DNA of 33,890 nt, taken from the NCBI RefSeq assembly GCF_014145145.1, contig NZ_JAALEA010000106.1, positions 1-33,890 of the forward strand, in the 5' to 3' direction. Position numbers and translations under genes: made by a program. This DNA is from Dietzia cercidiphylli (lineage in GTDB: Bacteria > Actinomycetota > Actinomycetes > Mycobacteriales > Mycobacteriaceae). This document shows, in pieces, positions 7,465 through 15,752 of the stretch. Each line of letters opens with the position of its first letter. Position 1 is the stretch's first letter. The notes below the pieces were generated by a model that was given only the letters and a program-made list of their open reading frames with translations, made no database searches and had not been told where the DNA came from.

Positions 7465-8313
7465 TCAGCCCAGCGCGAGCAGTGCGATCGCCACCCCCGC
7501 CAGTGCGAGCCCCGCGATCTGGACCGCGCGAAGGCGCTCCCCTCCGTGCGTGATGGCCAGCGCCACCGTGAAGGCGGGGTAGAGCGCGGCGATCACGCTC
7601 ACCAGCGAGAGCATGCCCGCCTGGGAGGCGAAGTAGAAGGCTCCGTTGGCGACCGCGTCGAACACGGCGATCACCAGGCCGATGGCGATGAGGCGCCGGG
7701 AGAACCTGAACGACTCGCGGGCGGCGAACGCCGCCGCCAGGACGACCCCGGTGGCGCCCACCCGCGACGCCGCGACCGGCCACAGCCCCTCACCCGCCGG
7801 GACCTGTGCCAGCAGGACGAAGAAGCCCGCGAACGCCAGCCCCGAGATCACCGTGAGCGCCATCAACGGCCAGGTGAGGCGACCGTGTCCGATCGACGAA
7901 CCCTCGTCGCTCTCCAGTGAGACGAGGACCGTGGCGACGAGCGCCACCGACATCCCGACCAGGGCTGCCGCCCCGGGCCGCTCCCCCGCCACCAACCCGA
8001 ACGCGAGCGGCACCGACGCGGCCAGAACCGCCGTGATCGGCGAGATCACGCTCATCGGCCCGCGCGAGAGCGCGACGTAGAACGACCACACCGCGAGACC
8101 TGACAGGAGGCCCGAAGTCAGCCCCCAGGCCAACCCGACCAGGGTCGGTGACCCCCCGGACACCACCGCCGCCGCCCCGACCAGCACGATCGACAGCGGG
8201 TACGACACGCTGACGACCCTCAGTGCACGGGCCCGCCGGGACGCGACCCCGCCGAGGTAGTCGCTGATGCCGTACGCCACCGCCGAGGTCGACGCCAGCG
8301 CGACCGGCATCAT
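7465..8313 (-). CDS. EamA/DMT-superfamily membrane transporter
   Basis: This 282-residue protein has about ten hydrophobic segments in two similar halves, the arrangement of EamA (drug/metabolite transporter) proteins. The first half starts SAVAYGISDYLGG and the second begins near GRLTWPLMALTVISG (around residue 150). Each half ends in the pattern of a terminal EamA helix (FGLVAGERPG near residue 105; ITHGGERLRAVQIAGLALAGVAI at the C-terminus). The substrate is unknown. The ATG at 8313 overlaps the smpB stop as ATGA, so translation is probably coupled to smpB; a second ATG follows immediately at 8310. The gene lies between smpB and ssrA. Confidence 0.85.
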   Translation of the reverse strand: MMPVALASTSAVAYGISDYLGGVASRRARALRVVSVSYPLSIVLVGAAAVVSGGSPTLVGLAWGLTSGLLSGLAVWSFYVALSRGPMSVISPITAVLAASVPLAFGLVAGERPGAAALVGMSVALVATVLVSLESDEGSSIGHGRLTWPLMALTVISGLAFAGFFVLLAQVPAGEGLWPVAASRVGATGVVLAAAFAARESFRFSRRLIAIGLVIAVFDAVANGAFYFASQAGMLSLVSVIAALYPAFTVALAITHGGERLRAVQIAGLALAGVAIALLALG

Positions 8314-8819
8314 GCGTGCATGCCCTTGATCCTTCTGCCGAGTTCGCGCACGGCCTCGCGTTCGGCGGTCCGTTTGGCGATGTCGTGCCGCTTGTCGTGG
8401 GCCTGCTTACCCCGCGCGACGGCCAGTTCGACCTTGACCCGTCCGTTCACGAAGTAGAGGGACAGCGGGACCAGCGTGGCGTTGCCGTCCCGCACCTTGC
8501 CGACGAGCGAATCGATCTCGCGCCGGTGCAGAAGCAGTTTGCGGGCCCGCTTGGGTGCATGGTTGGTCCAGTTCCCGTGGGAGTACTCGGGGATGTGGAG
8601 CCCGCGGAGCCACACCTCGCCGTCGTCGATCGTCGCGAACGCGTCGACCAACGACGCCTGGCCCTCGCGCATGCTCTTGATCTCTGTACCCAACAGCGCG
8701 ATGCCCGCCTCGTGGGTGTCGAGGATGGAGTACTCGTGCCGGGCCTTGCGGTTGCTCGCGACCACGCTGCCGTCACGGCCGAGGGACGACGCGCCCTTCT
8801 TCTTGTTCTTCTTGGCCAC
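8310..8819 (-). CDS. smpB: SsrA-binding protein SmpB
   Basis: This 169-residue protein binds the tRNA-like domain of tmRNA and brings it to stalled ribosomes. It shows the SmpB core: NRKARHEYSILDTHEAGIALLGTEIKS (23-49), VWLRGLHIPEYSHGNWTNHAPKRARKLLLH, LVPLSLYFVNGRVKVELAVARGK and a basic C-terminal tail (HDKRHDIAKRTAERE...RRIKG) that enters the mRNA channel. The N-terminus is extended and lysine-rich (MAKKNKKKG), as in other actinobacteria. The start is GTG at 8819, with an excellent AGGAGGTG ribosome binding site. It is the sixth gene of the prfB operon, as in M. tuberculosis, and its stop overlaps the eamA start. Confidence 0.96.
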   Translation of the reverse strand: MAKKNKKKGASSLGRDGSVVASNRKARHEYSILDTHEAGIALLGTEIKSMREGQASLVDAFATIDDGEVWLRGLHIPEYSHGNWTNHAPKRARKLLLHRREIDSLVGKVRDGNATLVPLSLYFVNGRVKVELAVARGKQAHDKRHDIAKRTAEREAVRELGRRIKGMHA

Positions 8820-8878
8820 GTCGGTTCACCTCCTCGTCCGTCCGTCGGGCAGATCCCCCACTCTAGATCAGTACGGGA

Positions 8879-9781
8879 TCACTGCCGAACCGTGATCCGC
8901 AGCGTGACCCACGCCGTGAGCGCGGACACCACCGCGCCCGCCACCACGAGGACCGGGGCCAGCATCAGGATGTCGACGGTGGTGATCCGTTCCACCAGGT
9001 TCGCCCGGTACGCCTCGGCCAGCACTCTGTCGAGGAAGACGACCTTGGCCGCCAGCAGCCCGCCGACCGCGAGCAGCGAACCGACCACCGACGCGAGAAC
9101 GGCTTCCACCACGAACGGCAGTTCGGTGTACCAGCGGCTCGCCCCCACCAGGCGCATGATTCCCAGCGCGGTCCGGCGGGTGAAGGCCGCGATCTGCGTC
9201 ATGTTGGCGATGAGCAGGACGGTGGCCAGGAGCTGGACCACCGCGACGGCGAACGCGGCGTTCCGGATGCCGTCCAGGACGGAGAAGACGCGCTCGACCA
9301 GCTCCCCCTGCCCCTGCACGACCTCGATCCCCGCGACACCCTCCAGGTCCTCGGCCACGGACTCCGCACGGGTGGGGTCGTCGAGGGTGAGCGTGAATCG
9401 CGACCCCAGGGCGTCCGGGGAGGTCGACTCCACCAGGACGGGGTCGGTGGAGGCGAAGAGCTCGACGAACTCCTCGTACGTCTCCTGCGGGTTCTTGTAC
9501 TCCACCGAGGCCACGCCGGCCGTGGCCTCCAACTCGTCCCGGATCCCACCGCACGCCGAGGTGCAGTCGGGGTCCTCGAGGGAGATGGCCCGGTCCACGT
9601 AGACACGGAACTCGTTGAGGTAGTCGTACTTGACCTGGCTGGCCGAGGCAGTCATGACCACCAGCACCCCGGCGCCGAGCATCGCCAACGCGACGGCGGT
9701 GGTGATGATCATGGCCAGCGTCATCGACAGGTTGCGGCGCAGGCCCTGTGCGACCTCGGACGCGATGAACCGCGCGGCCAT
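8879..9781 (-). CDS. ftsX: cell division protein FtsX
   Basis: This 300-residue membrane subunit of the FtsEX complex relays ATP hydrolysis by FtsE to peptidoglycan hydrolases outside the cell. It has four membrane segments (about 20-44, 173-193, 222-250, 270-293), the FtsX topology, with a large extracellular loop between the first two. That loop carries two cysteines (C73, C77) close enough to form a disulfide. The conserved FtsX/MacB stretch TRRTALGIMRLVGASRWY lies at 201-218. The ATG at 9781 overlaps the ftsE stop by one base (TGATG), which fixes the start. The 58-nt gap to smpB contains the smpB ribosome binding site. Confidence 0.95.
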   Translation of the reverse strand: MAARFIASEVAQGLRRNLSMTLAMIITTAVALAMLGAGVLVVMTASASQVKYDYLNEFRVYVDRAISLEDPDCTSACGGIRDELEATAGVASVEYKNPQETYEEFVELFASTDPVLVESTSPDALGSRFTLTLDDPTRAESVAEDLEGVAGIEVVQGQGELVERVFSVLDGIRNAAFAVAVVQLLATVLLIANMTQIAAFTRRTALGIMRLVGASRWYTELPFVVEAVLASVVGSLLAVGGLLAAKVVFLDRVLAEAYRANLVERITTVDILMLAPVLVVAGAVVSALTAWVTLRITVRQ

Positions 9782-10470
9782 CAGCGCCCCACCCCGTAGG
9801 TGCCGCGGGAGTCGTCGCGGACGACCCTTCCGTCGACCAACTCCACCACGCGGCGTCGCGAGCGGTCGACGATGTGTCGGTCGTGCGTGGCCATGAGGAC
9901 CGTGGTCCCGGTCCGATTGATTCGGTCGAGCAGCAGCATGATGTCCTCGCTGGTCTCGGGGTCGAGGTTGCCGGTCGGTTCGTCGGCGAGCAACAGCTTC
10001 GGTCGGTTGACGACCGCCCTCGCGATCGCCACGCGTTGCTGTTCGCCGCCGGAGAGTTCGTGTGGCCGACGACCGGCCTCGCGTACCAGACCCACCATCT
10101 CGAGCGTCTCGGGAACGACCTCGTCGATCGTCCGGCGGGACTTGCCGATCACCTGCAGCGCGAACGCCACGTTCTCGGCCACGGTCTTGTCCGGCAGCAA
10201 CCGGAAATCCTGGAAGACACAGCCGAGCGAGCGACGCAGCGCCGGCACGGACGAGGCCTTCATCCTGGTGAGGTCGTGGCCGGCGACGACCAGGGTCCCG
10301 GAGTCGGGCCGGTCCTCGCGGAGCAGTAGACGCAGGAAGGTCGACTTTCCCGACCCGGAGGCGCCGATGAGGAAGGCGAACTCGCCCTCGGCGATCTCGA
10401 CGGTCACGTCGGACAGAGCCGGGCGCGTCGAGGACGCGTACGACTTGGTCACATGGGAAGCACTGATCAC
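9781..10470 (-). CDS. ftsE: cell division ATP-binding protein FtsE
   Basis: This 229-residue ABC ATPase is the cytoplasmic partner of FtsX. Walker A is GASGSGKST (36-44), the ABC signature LSGGEQQ is at 139-145, Walker B LLLADEP is at 159-165, followed by the D-loop GNLD, and the switch histidine is H196. Q-loop Q87 lies in [12 protein letters not shown], a typical FtsE sequence. The start is GTG at 10470. There is no Shine-Dalgarno sequence, but TAGGCT lies 6 nt upstream, so an internal leaderless promoter may drive ftsEX-smpB in addition to the upstream operon promoter. Confidence 0.96.
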   Translation of the reverse strand: MISASHVTKSYASSTRPALSDVTVEIAEGEFAFLIGASGSGKSTFLRLLLREDRPDSGTLVVAGHDLTRMKASSVPALRRSLGCVFQDFRLLPDKTVAENVAFALQVIGKSRRTIDEVVPETLEMVGLVREAGRRPHELSGGEQQRVAIARAVVNRPKLLLADEPTGNLDPETSEDIMLLLDRINRTGTTVLMATHDRHIVDRSRRRVVELVDGRVVRDDSRGTYGVGR

Positions 10471-10476
10471 GCGAGT

Positions 10477-10482
10477 AGCCTA
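10477..10482 (-). promoter_or_regulatory. possible internal -10 element before ftsE
   Basis: TAGGCT on the minus strand ends 6 nt before the ftsE GTG. It lies inside an imperfect inverted repeat (AGTAGCCTAGCGCTACT, 10474-10490). Confidence 0.4.
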
Positions 10483-10523
10483 GCGCTACTCCAGCCACAC
10501 GGCAGTCAATGGAGCCGCCGGTG

Positions 10524-11198
10524 TCAGCTCGTGGTCACGGGATTCTCTCCGGCACCGGCGTCGCCGGAATCCTCTCCCTGTCGCGCCTGCTCCTGCGGCG
10601 ACTGCTCCTGCGGTGACTGCTGCGGCGGCGCCTGCTGCCCGGTCGCTCCCGTGGGGGACGTCGGGGTCTGGCGTCCCGGCGGCGGCGTCGTTCCGGTGAC
10701 CGGCGGTGACGTCTGCGGAGTGGCGGTCGGAACCGTCGTCTGGTCGACCGTGGTCCCCGGGGTCGGCGACTCCTCGACGGGTGTCGTCCCCTCGGCCGGC
10801 GCGGGCGGTTCGGTCTCGGCGGTGTCCGTCTGGGGCGGTGGGGGCCCGAAACGGGCGACCGGCTGGTCCTTGACCAGCGAATAGAGCATAGCGAACAGGA
10901 CGAACGCCACCAGCAGGATCGCGGTGGTCCGCGACATCCTGAAGAACTCCCCGAGCAGGGACACGATCTTCGGTCGCGGCCGACGGGACGGCGCATCGGG
11001 ATCGGTGGTCCCCCCGAGACCCAGCGGATCGCCGCTGATCAGGGGCTCACGCGTGGTCGCCGCCTCGGTCCGCGCGCTGTCCTCGGCCTCCGGGCCGAGC
11101 TCGCCGGACGAGACCGCGTCGGAGGTCGTGCCCTCAGGTGTGTGGTCGTCGGGCGTGTGGTCTTCGGCTGTCGTGTCGTCGTCTCGGCGCTCGGCCAT
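10524..11198 (-). CDS. proline/threonine-rich single-pass membrane protein
   Basis: This 224-residue protein has an acidic, Thr/Glu/Asp-rich cytoplasmic N-terminus (1-75), a basic patch (SRRPRPK, 71-77), one membrane helix (about 92-109) and an extracytoplasmic tail rich in Pro, Thr, Gln and Ser with a SPQEQ repeat near residue 195. No enzymatic domain is visible. Its place between the MscS-like gene and ftsE matches the proline-rich protein Rv3103c of M. tuberculosis as I recall it, so the gene is conserved by position rather than by a known function. The topology would suit a cell-envelope partner of FtsEX or the channel. The ATG at 11198 overlaps the mscS stop by one base (TGATG). Confidence 0.82.
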   Translation of the reverse strand: MAERRDDDTTAEDHTPDDHTPEGTTSDAVSSGELGPEAEDSARTEAATTREPLISGDPLGLGGTTDPDAPSRRPRPKIVSLLGEFFRMSRTTAILLVAFVLFAMLYSLVKDQPVARFGPPPPQTDTAETEPPAPAEGTTPVEESPTPGTTVDQTTVPTATPQTSPPVTGTTPPPGRQTPTSPTGATGQQAPPQQSPQEQSPQEQARQGEDSGDAGAGENPVTTS

Positions 11199-12094
11199 CA
11201 CGCGCTCCCCTCTCCGGTCTGCGGTCGGAGCATGCCCGCCCGGATCGCGGCCAGGGCCTCGGGCTCCAGAACGATCCCCTCCGCGCGGAACCGGCGCAGG
11301 ATGACCGCGCGCATCCGTCGGCCCACCTCCCACTGCATGCCGGGCTTGGTCCGGGCCAGCAACCGGATCACGGTCTGCTCCAGCCGGATCGACTGCACAC
11401 CCATCACGGTGGGTTCGTCCAGGACGTACTGGCCCACCCGGTCGTCGTCGGTGATCTCGCGACAGACCTGTGCGAGCACCTCGTTGGCCTTGTCCATGTC
11501 GGCGTTGTTGGGCACCGGGACGTCGATGATCGCACGCGCCCAGTCCTGCGACTGGTTGATCGCGGTGACGATCTGGCCGTTGGGGACGATCACCGCCTCG
11601 CCGTCGAGGGTCCGCAGGCGGGTGATGCGCAGGGTGACGTCCTCGACGGTTCCCGCGGCGACGCCCGTCGCAGTGGTGAGCTCCACGATGTCGCCGTAGC
11701 CGTATTGACGCTCGGCCAGGACGAAGAACCCGGCCAGGAAGTCCTGGACGATCTTCTGGGCACCGAAGCCCAGCGCCGCACCGAGCACGGTGGCCGGGGC
11801 GACGAGTGCGACCAGGTTGACGCCGAAGCGCAGGAGGATCTGGATTCCGAACAGGATGTACAGCACGCCCACGGCGACGTACGAGATCACCTGGATCAGC
11901 GAGTGGAGGTGCTTGGACTCCTCCGACCAGAAATCCTCGTCGGTGTGTTTGGCGTCGATCCGATCGGTCCACATCCGCGCGATCTTGGCGATCACCCGCG
12001 TCATCAGGGCGGCGCCCAGCACGAGGAGGACGACCTCGAGGCCGTTGTTGCTGAGCCAGTTCAGGATGGGATTGAAGTCAGTCTGGAACCTCAC
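11198..12094 (-). CDS. MscS-family mechanosensitive ion channel
   Basis: This 298-residue membrane protein has the MscS core. Two helices (about 18-38 and 66-88) precede the pore helix region [47 protein letters not shown] (about 92-138), which has the Gly/Ala-packed TM3 of small-conductance channels. A cytoplasmic beta domain follows ([28 protein letters not shown]). It should release solutes on hypo-osmotic shock. The GTG at 12094 overlaps the prfB stop as GTGA and is the preferred start. An ATG at 12124 would lie inside prfB and add ten Gly/Arg-rich residues. The position equals that of Rv3104c in the mycobacterial operon. Confidence 0.88.
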   Translation of the reverse strand: MRFQTDFNPILNWLSNNGLEVVLLVLGAALMTRVIAKIARMWTDRIDAKHTDEDFWSEESKHLHSLIQVISYVAVGVLYILFGIQILLRFGVNLVALVAPATVLGAALGFGAQKIVQDFLAGFFVLAERQYGYGDIVELTTATGVAAGTVEDVTLRITRLRTLDGEAVIVPNGQIVTAINQSQDWARAIIDVPVPNNADMDKANEVLAQVCREITDDDRVGQYVLDEPTVMGVQSIRLEQTVIRLLARTKPGMQWEVGRRMRAVILRRFRAEGIVLEPEALAAIRAGMLRPQTGEGSA

Positions 12095-13200
12095 TCCGCG
12101 TCGGCCCCCTCCCGCATCCGCCACCGGATGCCCGCCTCGATGAACCCGTCCAGGTCGCCGTCCAGGACCGCCGACGGGTTGTTGACCTCGAACTCCGTCC
12201 GCAGGTCCTTGACCATCTGGTACGGGTGCAGGACGTACGACCGCATCTGGTTACCCCAGGAGGCGTTGCCGCCCGAACCGAGCGCGTCCATGGCGGCCCG
12301 CTCCTCCTGTTGCTTGCGTGCGAGCAGCTTGGCCTGCAGGACCTTCATGGCCGCGACCTTGTTCTGCAACTGCGACTTCTCGTTCTGACACGTCACCACG
12401 ATCCCGGTGGGGACGTGGGTGAGGCGGACCGCCGAGTCGGTCGTGTTGACGGACTGCCCGCCGGGGCCGGACGAGCGGTAGACGTCGACGCGCACCTCGT
12501 TCTCGTTGACCTCGATCGAGTCGGTCGTCTCCACCACCGGCAGCACCTCGACCTCGGCGAACGAGGTCTGCCGCCTGCCCTGGTTGTCGAACGGGCTGAT
12601 GCGGACGAGTCGGTGGGTCCCCTGCTCGACGGAGAGTGTGCCGTACATGTACGGGTCATGGACGACGAAGGTCGCCGACTTGATGCCCGCCTCCTCCGCG
12701 TACGAGGTGTCGTACACCTCGACCTTGTGGCCGGCCTTCTCCGCCCACCGCACATACATGCGCATGAGCATCTCGGCGAAGTCCGCGGCGTCGACACCGC
12801 CGGCACCGGCACGGATGTTGACCACGGCCTCACGCTGGTCGTACTCGCCGCTGAGCATCGTCTTGACCTCGATGGCCTCGACGTCCTCACGCAGCTGGAG
12901 GCGCTCGGCGTCCGCGTCCTCGACGGCTCCGTCCCCCTCCTCCTCCGCCAGCTCGTACATCAGCGGGAGGTCCTCGATGCGTTGGCGCAGCTCGCGACAC
13001 CTGCGCAGGTCGGCCTGGATGTAGGAGAGCTCGCTGGTGACCTTCTGCGCCCGGTCCTGGTCGTTCCACAGGTCGGGGTCGGCGGCCATCTGCTCCAGCT
13101 CATCGACACGGCGGGCGAGCTCCTCGATGTCGAGGACCTTCTCGACCGTGGTCATGGTGGCGTCGAGGGCTGCGATGTCGGCGGAAACGTCGGGGTGCAC
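12091..13200 (-). CDS. prfB: peptide chain release factor 2
   Basis: This 369-residue class I release factor reads UGA and UAA stop codons. The codon-recognition motif SPF is at 202-204 and the catalytic GGQ at 247-249 ([17 protein letters not shown]). The frame is uninterrupted: the in-frame UGA and slippery CUU found near codon 26 of E. coli prfB are absent, so this gene does not use autoregulatory +1 frameshifting, as in other actinobacteria. The GTG at 13200 ([13 protein letters not shown]) was chosen because it matches the mycobacterial N-terminus; TAGAGT lies 8 nt before it, suggesting a very short or absent leader. It is the first gene of the operon leading to smpB. Confidence 0.95.
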   Translation of the reverse strand: MHPDVSADIAALDATMTTVEKVLDIEELARRVDELEQMAADPDLWNDQDRAQKVTSELSYIQADLRRCRELRQRIEDLPLMYELAEEEGDGAVEDADAERLQLREDVEAIEVKTMLSGEYDQREAVVNIRAGAGGVDAADFAEMLMRMYVRWAEKAGHKVEVYDTSYAEEAGIKSATFVVHDPYMYGTLSVEQGTHRLVRISPFDNQGRRQTSFAEVEVLPVVETTDSIEVNENEVRVDVYRSSGPGGQSVNTTDSAVRLTHVPTGIVVTCQNEKSQLQNKVAAMKVLQAKLLARKQQEERAAMDALGSGGNASWGNQMRSYVLHPYQMVKDLRTEFEVNNPSAVLDGDLDGFIEAGIRWRMREGADAE

Positions 13201-13366
13201 GGGATCCAACTCTACGCGGCCGGGCGTCCGCCCCGCGTTTCCCCACCCGCCACCCTCCCGCGGTCCGGCGCACACCCCGTCGTCGACTCACGGGGGTAGC
13301 GTCGCGGGCGACGGACCCGCTACCGCCCGAGGTCAGCGGGCCACTGCGGCCCAGCGGAGGAAACCG

Positions 13367-14176
13367 ATGTCCCCTGAGACCCGCCACCTGCGCCCTCCGT
13401 CCGACGAGGCCGTCGCGCCGATGACCGACGCGGACCTGGCCGCCAGACTCGTCGTCGACGCCGGGTCCCTGGCTCGACGTCTGCGCGAGGACGGCCTGGA
13501 CGTCCGCCACAAGACCTCGGTCTCCGACGTGGTCACCGAGGCCGACCGGGCCGCCGAGCGCCAGATCACCGCCCTCCTGTCCCGCCACCGCCCTGACGAC
13601 GGGGTCCTCGGCGAGGAGGGCACCCTGGTCCCCGGTCGTCACGAACGCAGGTGGGTCGTCGACCCGGTCGACGGGACCTACAACTTCGTCAGCGGCTCGG
13701 ACTACTGGTGTTCGGCCGTGGCCGTCACCGGGCCGGACGACTACCTGCTCGGGGCCGTCCACCGGCCCGTCACCGGGGACACCTTCGTCGGGGGTTCGGA
13801 CGTACCCACCCGTCGGAACGGCGTCCCCGTGACCCGACTCACCCCCGGCGACCTCGCCGCCGGAAGTCTGGCCACCTATCTCCACCCGCCGTTCTTCGCC
13901 GACCCCGACCTCGCCGACCCCTTCCACCGGGTCAGCCGAGGTGCGGCGACGATCCGGATGCTCGGATCGGGCTCCGTCGACCTGGCGTCGGTCGCCTGCG
14001 GCGTCCACTCGGTGTGGTGTCAGCACTCGTGCCCGGAGTGGGACTGGCTCCCCGGACGGGCCCTGGTCGAGGGCGCGGGTGGGCTCTGCGCGACCGTCGA
14101 GGTGAACGGCTACGACTGGTTCGTGGCGGGCCGTCCGGGGGCCGTCGAGCAGGCCGTGGCGCTCCTCCGGGGCTGA
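13367..14176 (+). CDS. hisN: inositol-monophosphatase family phosphatase, probably histidinol-phosphatase
   Basis: This 269-residue Mg2+-dependent phosphatase has the IMPase motifs: the VSDVVTEADRAAE start, GEEG at 82-85, and metal-binding DPVDGTYNF at 99-107. The C-terminal motif WDWLPGRALVEGAGG corresponds to the family's WDxxAGxxLVxxAGG. In actinobacteria HisN, which removes phosphate from L-histidinol phosphate in histidine biosynthesis, belongs to this family and lies near prfB. On that basis hisN is the best name, but an inositol or other sugar phosphatase is possible. GGAGG 6 nt before the ATG at 13367 fixes the start. The gene is divergent from prfB. Confidence 0.85.
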   Translation: MSPETRHLRPPSDEAVAPMTDADLAARLVVDAGSLARRLREDGLDVRHKTSVSDVVTEADRAAERQITALLSRHRPDDGVLGEEGTLVPGRHERRWVVDPVDGTYNFVSGSDYWCSAVAVTGPDDYLLGAVHRPVTGDTFVGGSDVPTRRNGVPVTRLTPGDLAAGSLATYLHPPFFADPDLADPFHRVSRGAATIRMLGSGSVDLASVACGVHSVWCQHSCPEWDWLPGRALVEGAGGLCATVEVNGYDWFVAGRPGAVEQAVALLRG

Positions 14177-14233
14177 GCCCGAGGCTCTCACCAGGGGCTG
14201 GGACGACTTGAGGGCAAAGTCTGGCGTTCGGAA

Positions 14234-14249
14234 CTTACTCCGAAGTAAG
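14234..14249. promoter_or_regulatory. candidate operator upstream of acyl-CoA dehydrogenase operon
   Basis: CTTACT-CCGA-AGTAAG is a perfect 6-bp-arm inverted repeat. It overlaps a -10-like TAAGAT (14246-14251) about 45 nt before the first gene. The shape fits a TetR- or GntR-type operator for fatty-acid control. Confidence 0.5.
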
Positions 14250-14293
14250 ATGTCCCCGACAGCACCGTCCACCGTCCGTCACGAGAACAGCTG

Positions 14294-15703
14294 GTGATGA
14301 TGAGCAAGAACCCCACGTCCCCGTCCACGACCGGACGCGCGGAGGCCTCCACCCCGGGTAAGAACCCCACGAGGATCGACGCGATCGGAGCCGCGATGCG
14401 CGCGCTCACGACGATCACCGGGTCGGAGTTCGCCGAGCGCTTCAATCTGCGCCAGAAGGTCGACCGGGTCACCTACGAGGCCACCAAGACCGGCTTCAAG
14501 ACCCTCGGCGCCGCCACCAAGTCGTTCAAGAAGGTCTCCGGATCCGGCGCGCCCAAGCGTCTGCCCGACGCCGACTCCGAGGCGAGGCCCGACCTGTTCG
14601 ACCTCACCCTGGACGACGACCAGCAGATGATCGTCGAGACAGTCCGGGACTTCGCCGCCGAGGTCGTCCGACCGGCCGCTCACGACGCGGACCACGCCGC
14701 CGAGGCCCCCGCGTCGCTGCTGACCCGGTCCGCCGAGATCGGCGCCACCATGCTCAACGTGCCCGAGGAGTTCGAGGGCATCGCCTCCGAGCGCGGCGTG
14801 GTGACCAACTCGCTGGTCGCCGAGGCGTTGGCCTACGGCGACATGGGTCTGGCCCTGCCGATCCTGGCGCCCTCCGGCGTCGCGACCACCCTGACCCAGT
14901 TCGGGTCGGACGCCCAGCAGAAGTCCTATCTGCCGGCCTTCGCCTCCGAGCAGGTCCCGGCGGCCGCCGTCGTGGTGGCCGAGCCCCGTCCGCTCTTCGA
15001 TCCGTTCGAGCTCAAGACCACCGCCACCCGCGGGCCGGGTGGGTTCACGCTCAACGGCGTCAAGTCGATGGTGCCCACCGCCGGGAGCGCCGAGCTCTTC
15101 GTCGTCGCCGCCTCTCTCGACGGGTTCCCGACCCTCTTCGTGGTCGAGTCCGACACCGACGGACTCGTGGTGGAGGCGGACCCGTCCATGGGCCTGCGCG
15201 CCGCGGGTCTGGGGCGGATCGTCCTCACCGACGTCTCCCTCCCGGCCGACGCGGTCCTCGGTGGCCCCGACGCCTCCCCGGAGGAGCGGGCCAGGACCTA
15301 TGCCGACGTGATCCGTCTGTCGCGACTGGGCTGGGCCTCGCTCGCGGTGGGCACCTCGCACGCGGTCCTCGACTACGTGACCCCGTACGTCAAGGAGCGC
15401 CAGGCCTTCGGCGAACCCGTCGCGCACCGCCAGGCGGTCGCCTTCGCCGTCGCCGACATGGCCACCGAGCTCGACGGCATGCGCCTGGTGACCTGGCGCG
15501 GCGCGTCGCGCGCCGAACAGGGTCTGCCCTTCGCACGCGAAGCGGCCCTCGCCCGCAAGATCGCCGCGGACAAGGGAATGAGGATCGGCCTCGACGGCGT
15601 CCAGCTGCTCGGTGGACACGGCTTCACCAAGGAGCACCCCGTCGAGCGCTGGTACCGCGACCTGCGCGCCGTGGGTGTGGCCGAGGGCGTGGTGGTCCTG
15701 TGA
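14294..15703 (+). CDS. fadE24: acyl-CoA dehydrogenase, FadE24-like subunit
   Basis: This 469-residue acyl-CoA dehydrogenase has an N-terminal extension of about 100 residues (DAIGAAMRALTTITGSEFAERFNLRQKVDRV...) before the usual fold. It closely recalls M. tuberculosis FadE24 in length and order with FadE23. The FAD-domain helix VKERQAFGEPVAHRQAVAFAVADM and GGHGFTKEHPVERWYRDLRAVGVAEG are present. The protein ends five residues after the EG (E464) that aligns with the catalytic Glu-Gly of the family, so the last helix is missing. It probably forms a heteromer with the next gene's product. The start is GTG-ATG-ATG at 14294, 14297 or 14300, with GAGAA upstream of the first. Confidence 0.88.
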   Translation: MMMSKNPTSPSTTGRAEASTPGKNPTRIDAIGAAMRALTTITGSEFAERFNLRQKVDRVTYEATKTGFKTLGAATKSFKKVSGSGAPKRLPDADSEARPDLFDLTLDDDQQMIVETVRDFAAEVVRPAAHDADHAAEAPASLLTRSAEIGATMLNVPEEFEGIASERGVVTNSLVAEALAYGDMGLALPILAPSGVATTLTQFGSDAQQKSYLPAFASEQVPAAAVVVAEPRPLFDPFELKTTATRGPGGFTLNGVKSMVPTAGSAELFVVAASLDGFPTLFVVESDTDGLVVEADPSMGLRAAGLGRIVLTDVSLPADAVLGGPDASPEERARTYADVIRLSRLGWASLAVGTSHAVLDYVTPYVKERQAFGEPVAHRQAVAFAVADMATELDGMRLVTWRGASRAEQGLPFAREAALARKIAADKGMRIGLDGVQLLGGHGFTKEHPVERWYRDLRAVGVAEGVVVL

Positions 15704-15752
15704 GCACCGCCCACCTCGCCTCCCGCCCCACCAGCACGAAGGACCACTGACG

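Noticed and set aside
12091-13200. Programmed +1 frameshift in prfB
   Set aside because: The reading frame is continuous through the region where the in-frame UGA would lie; there is no shift site.
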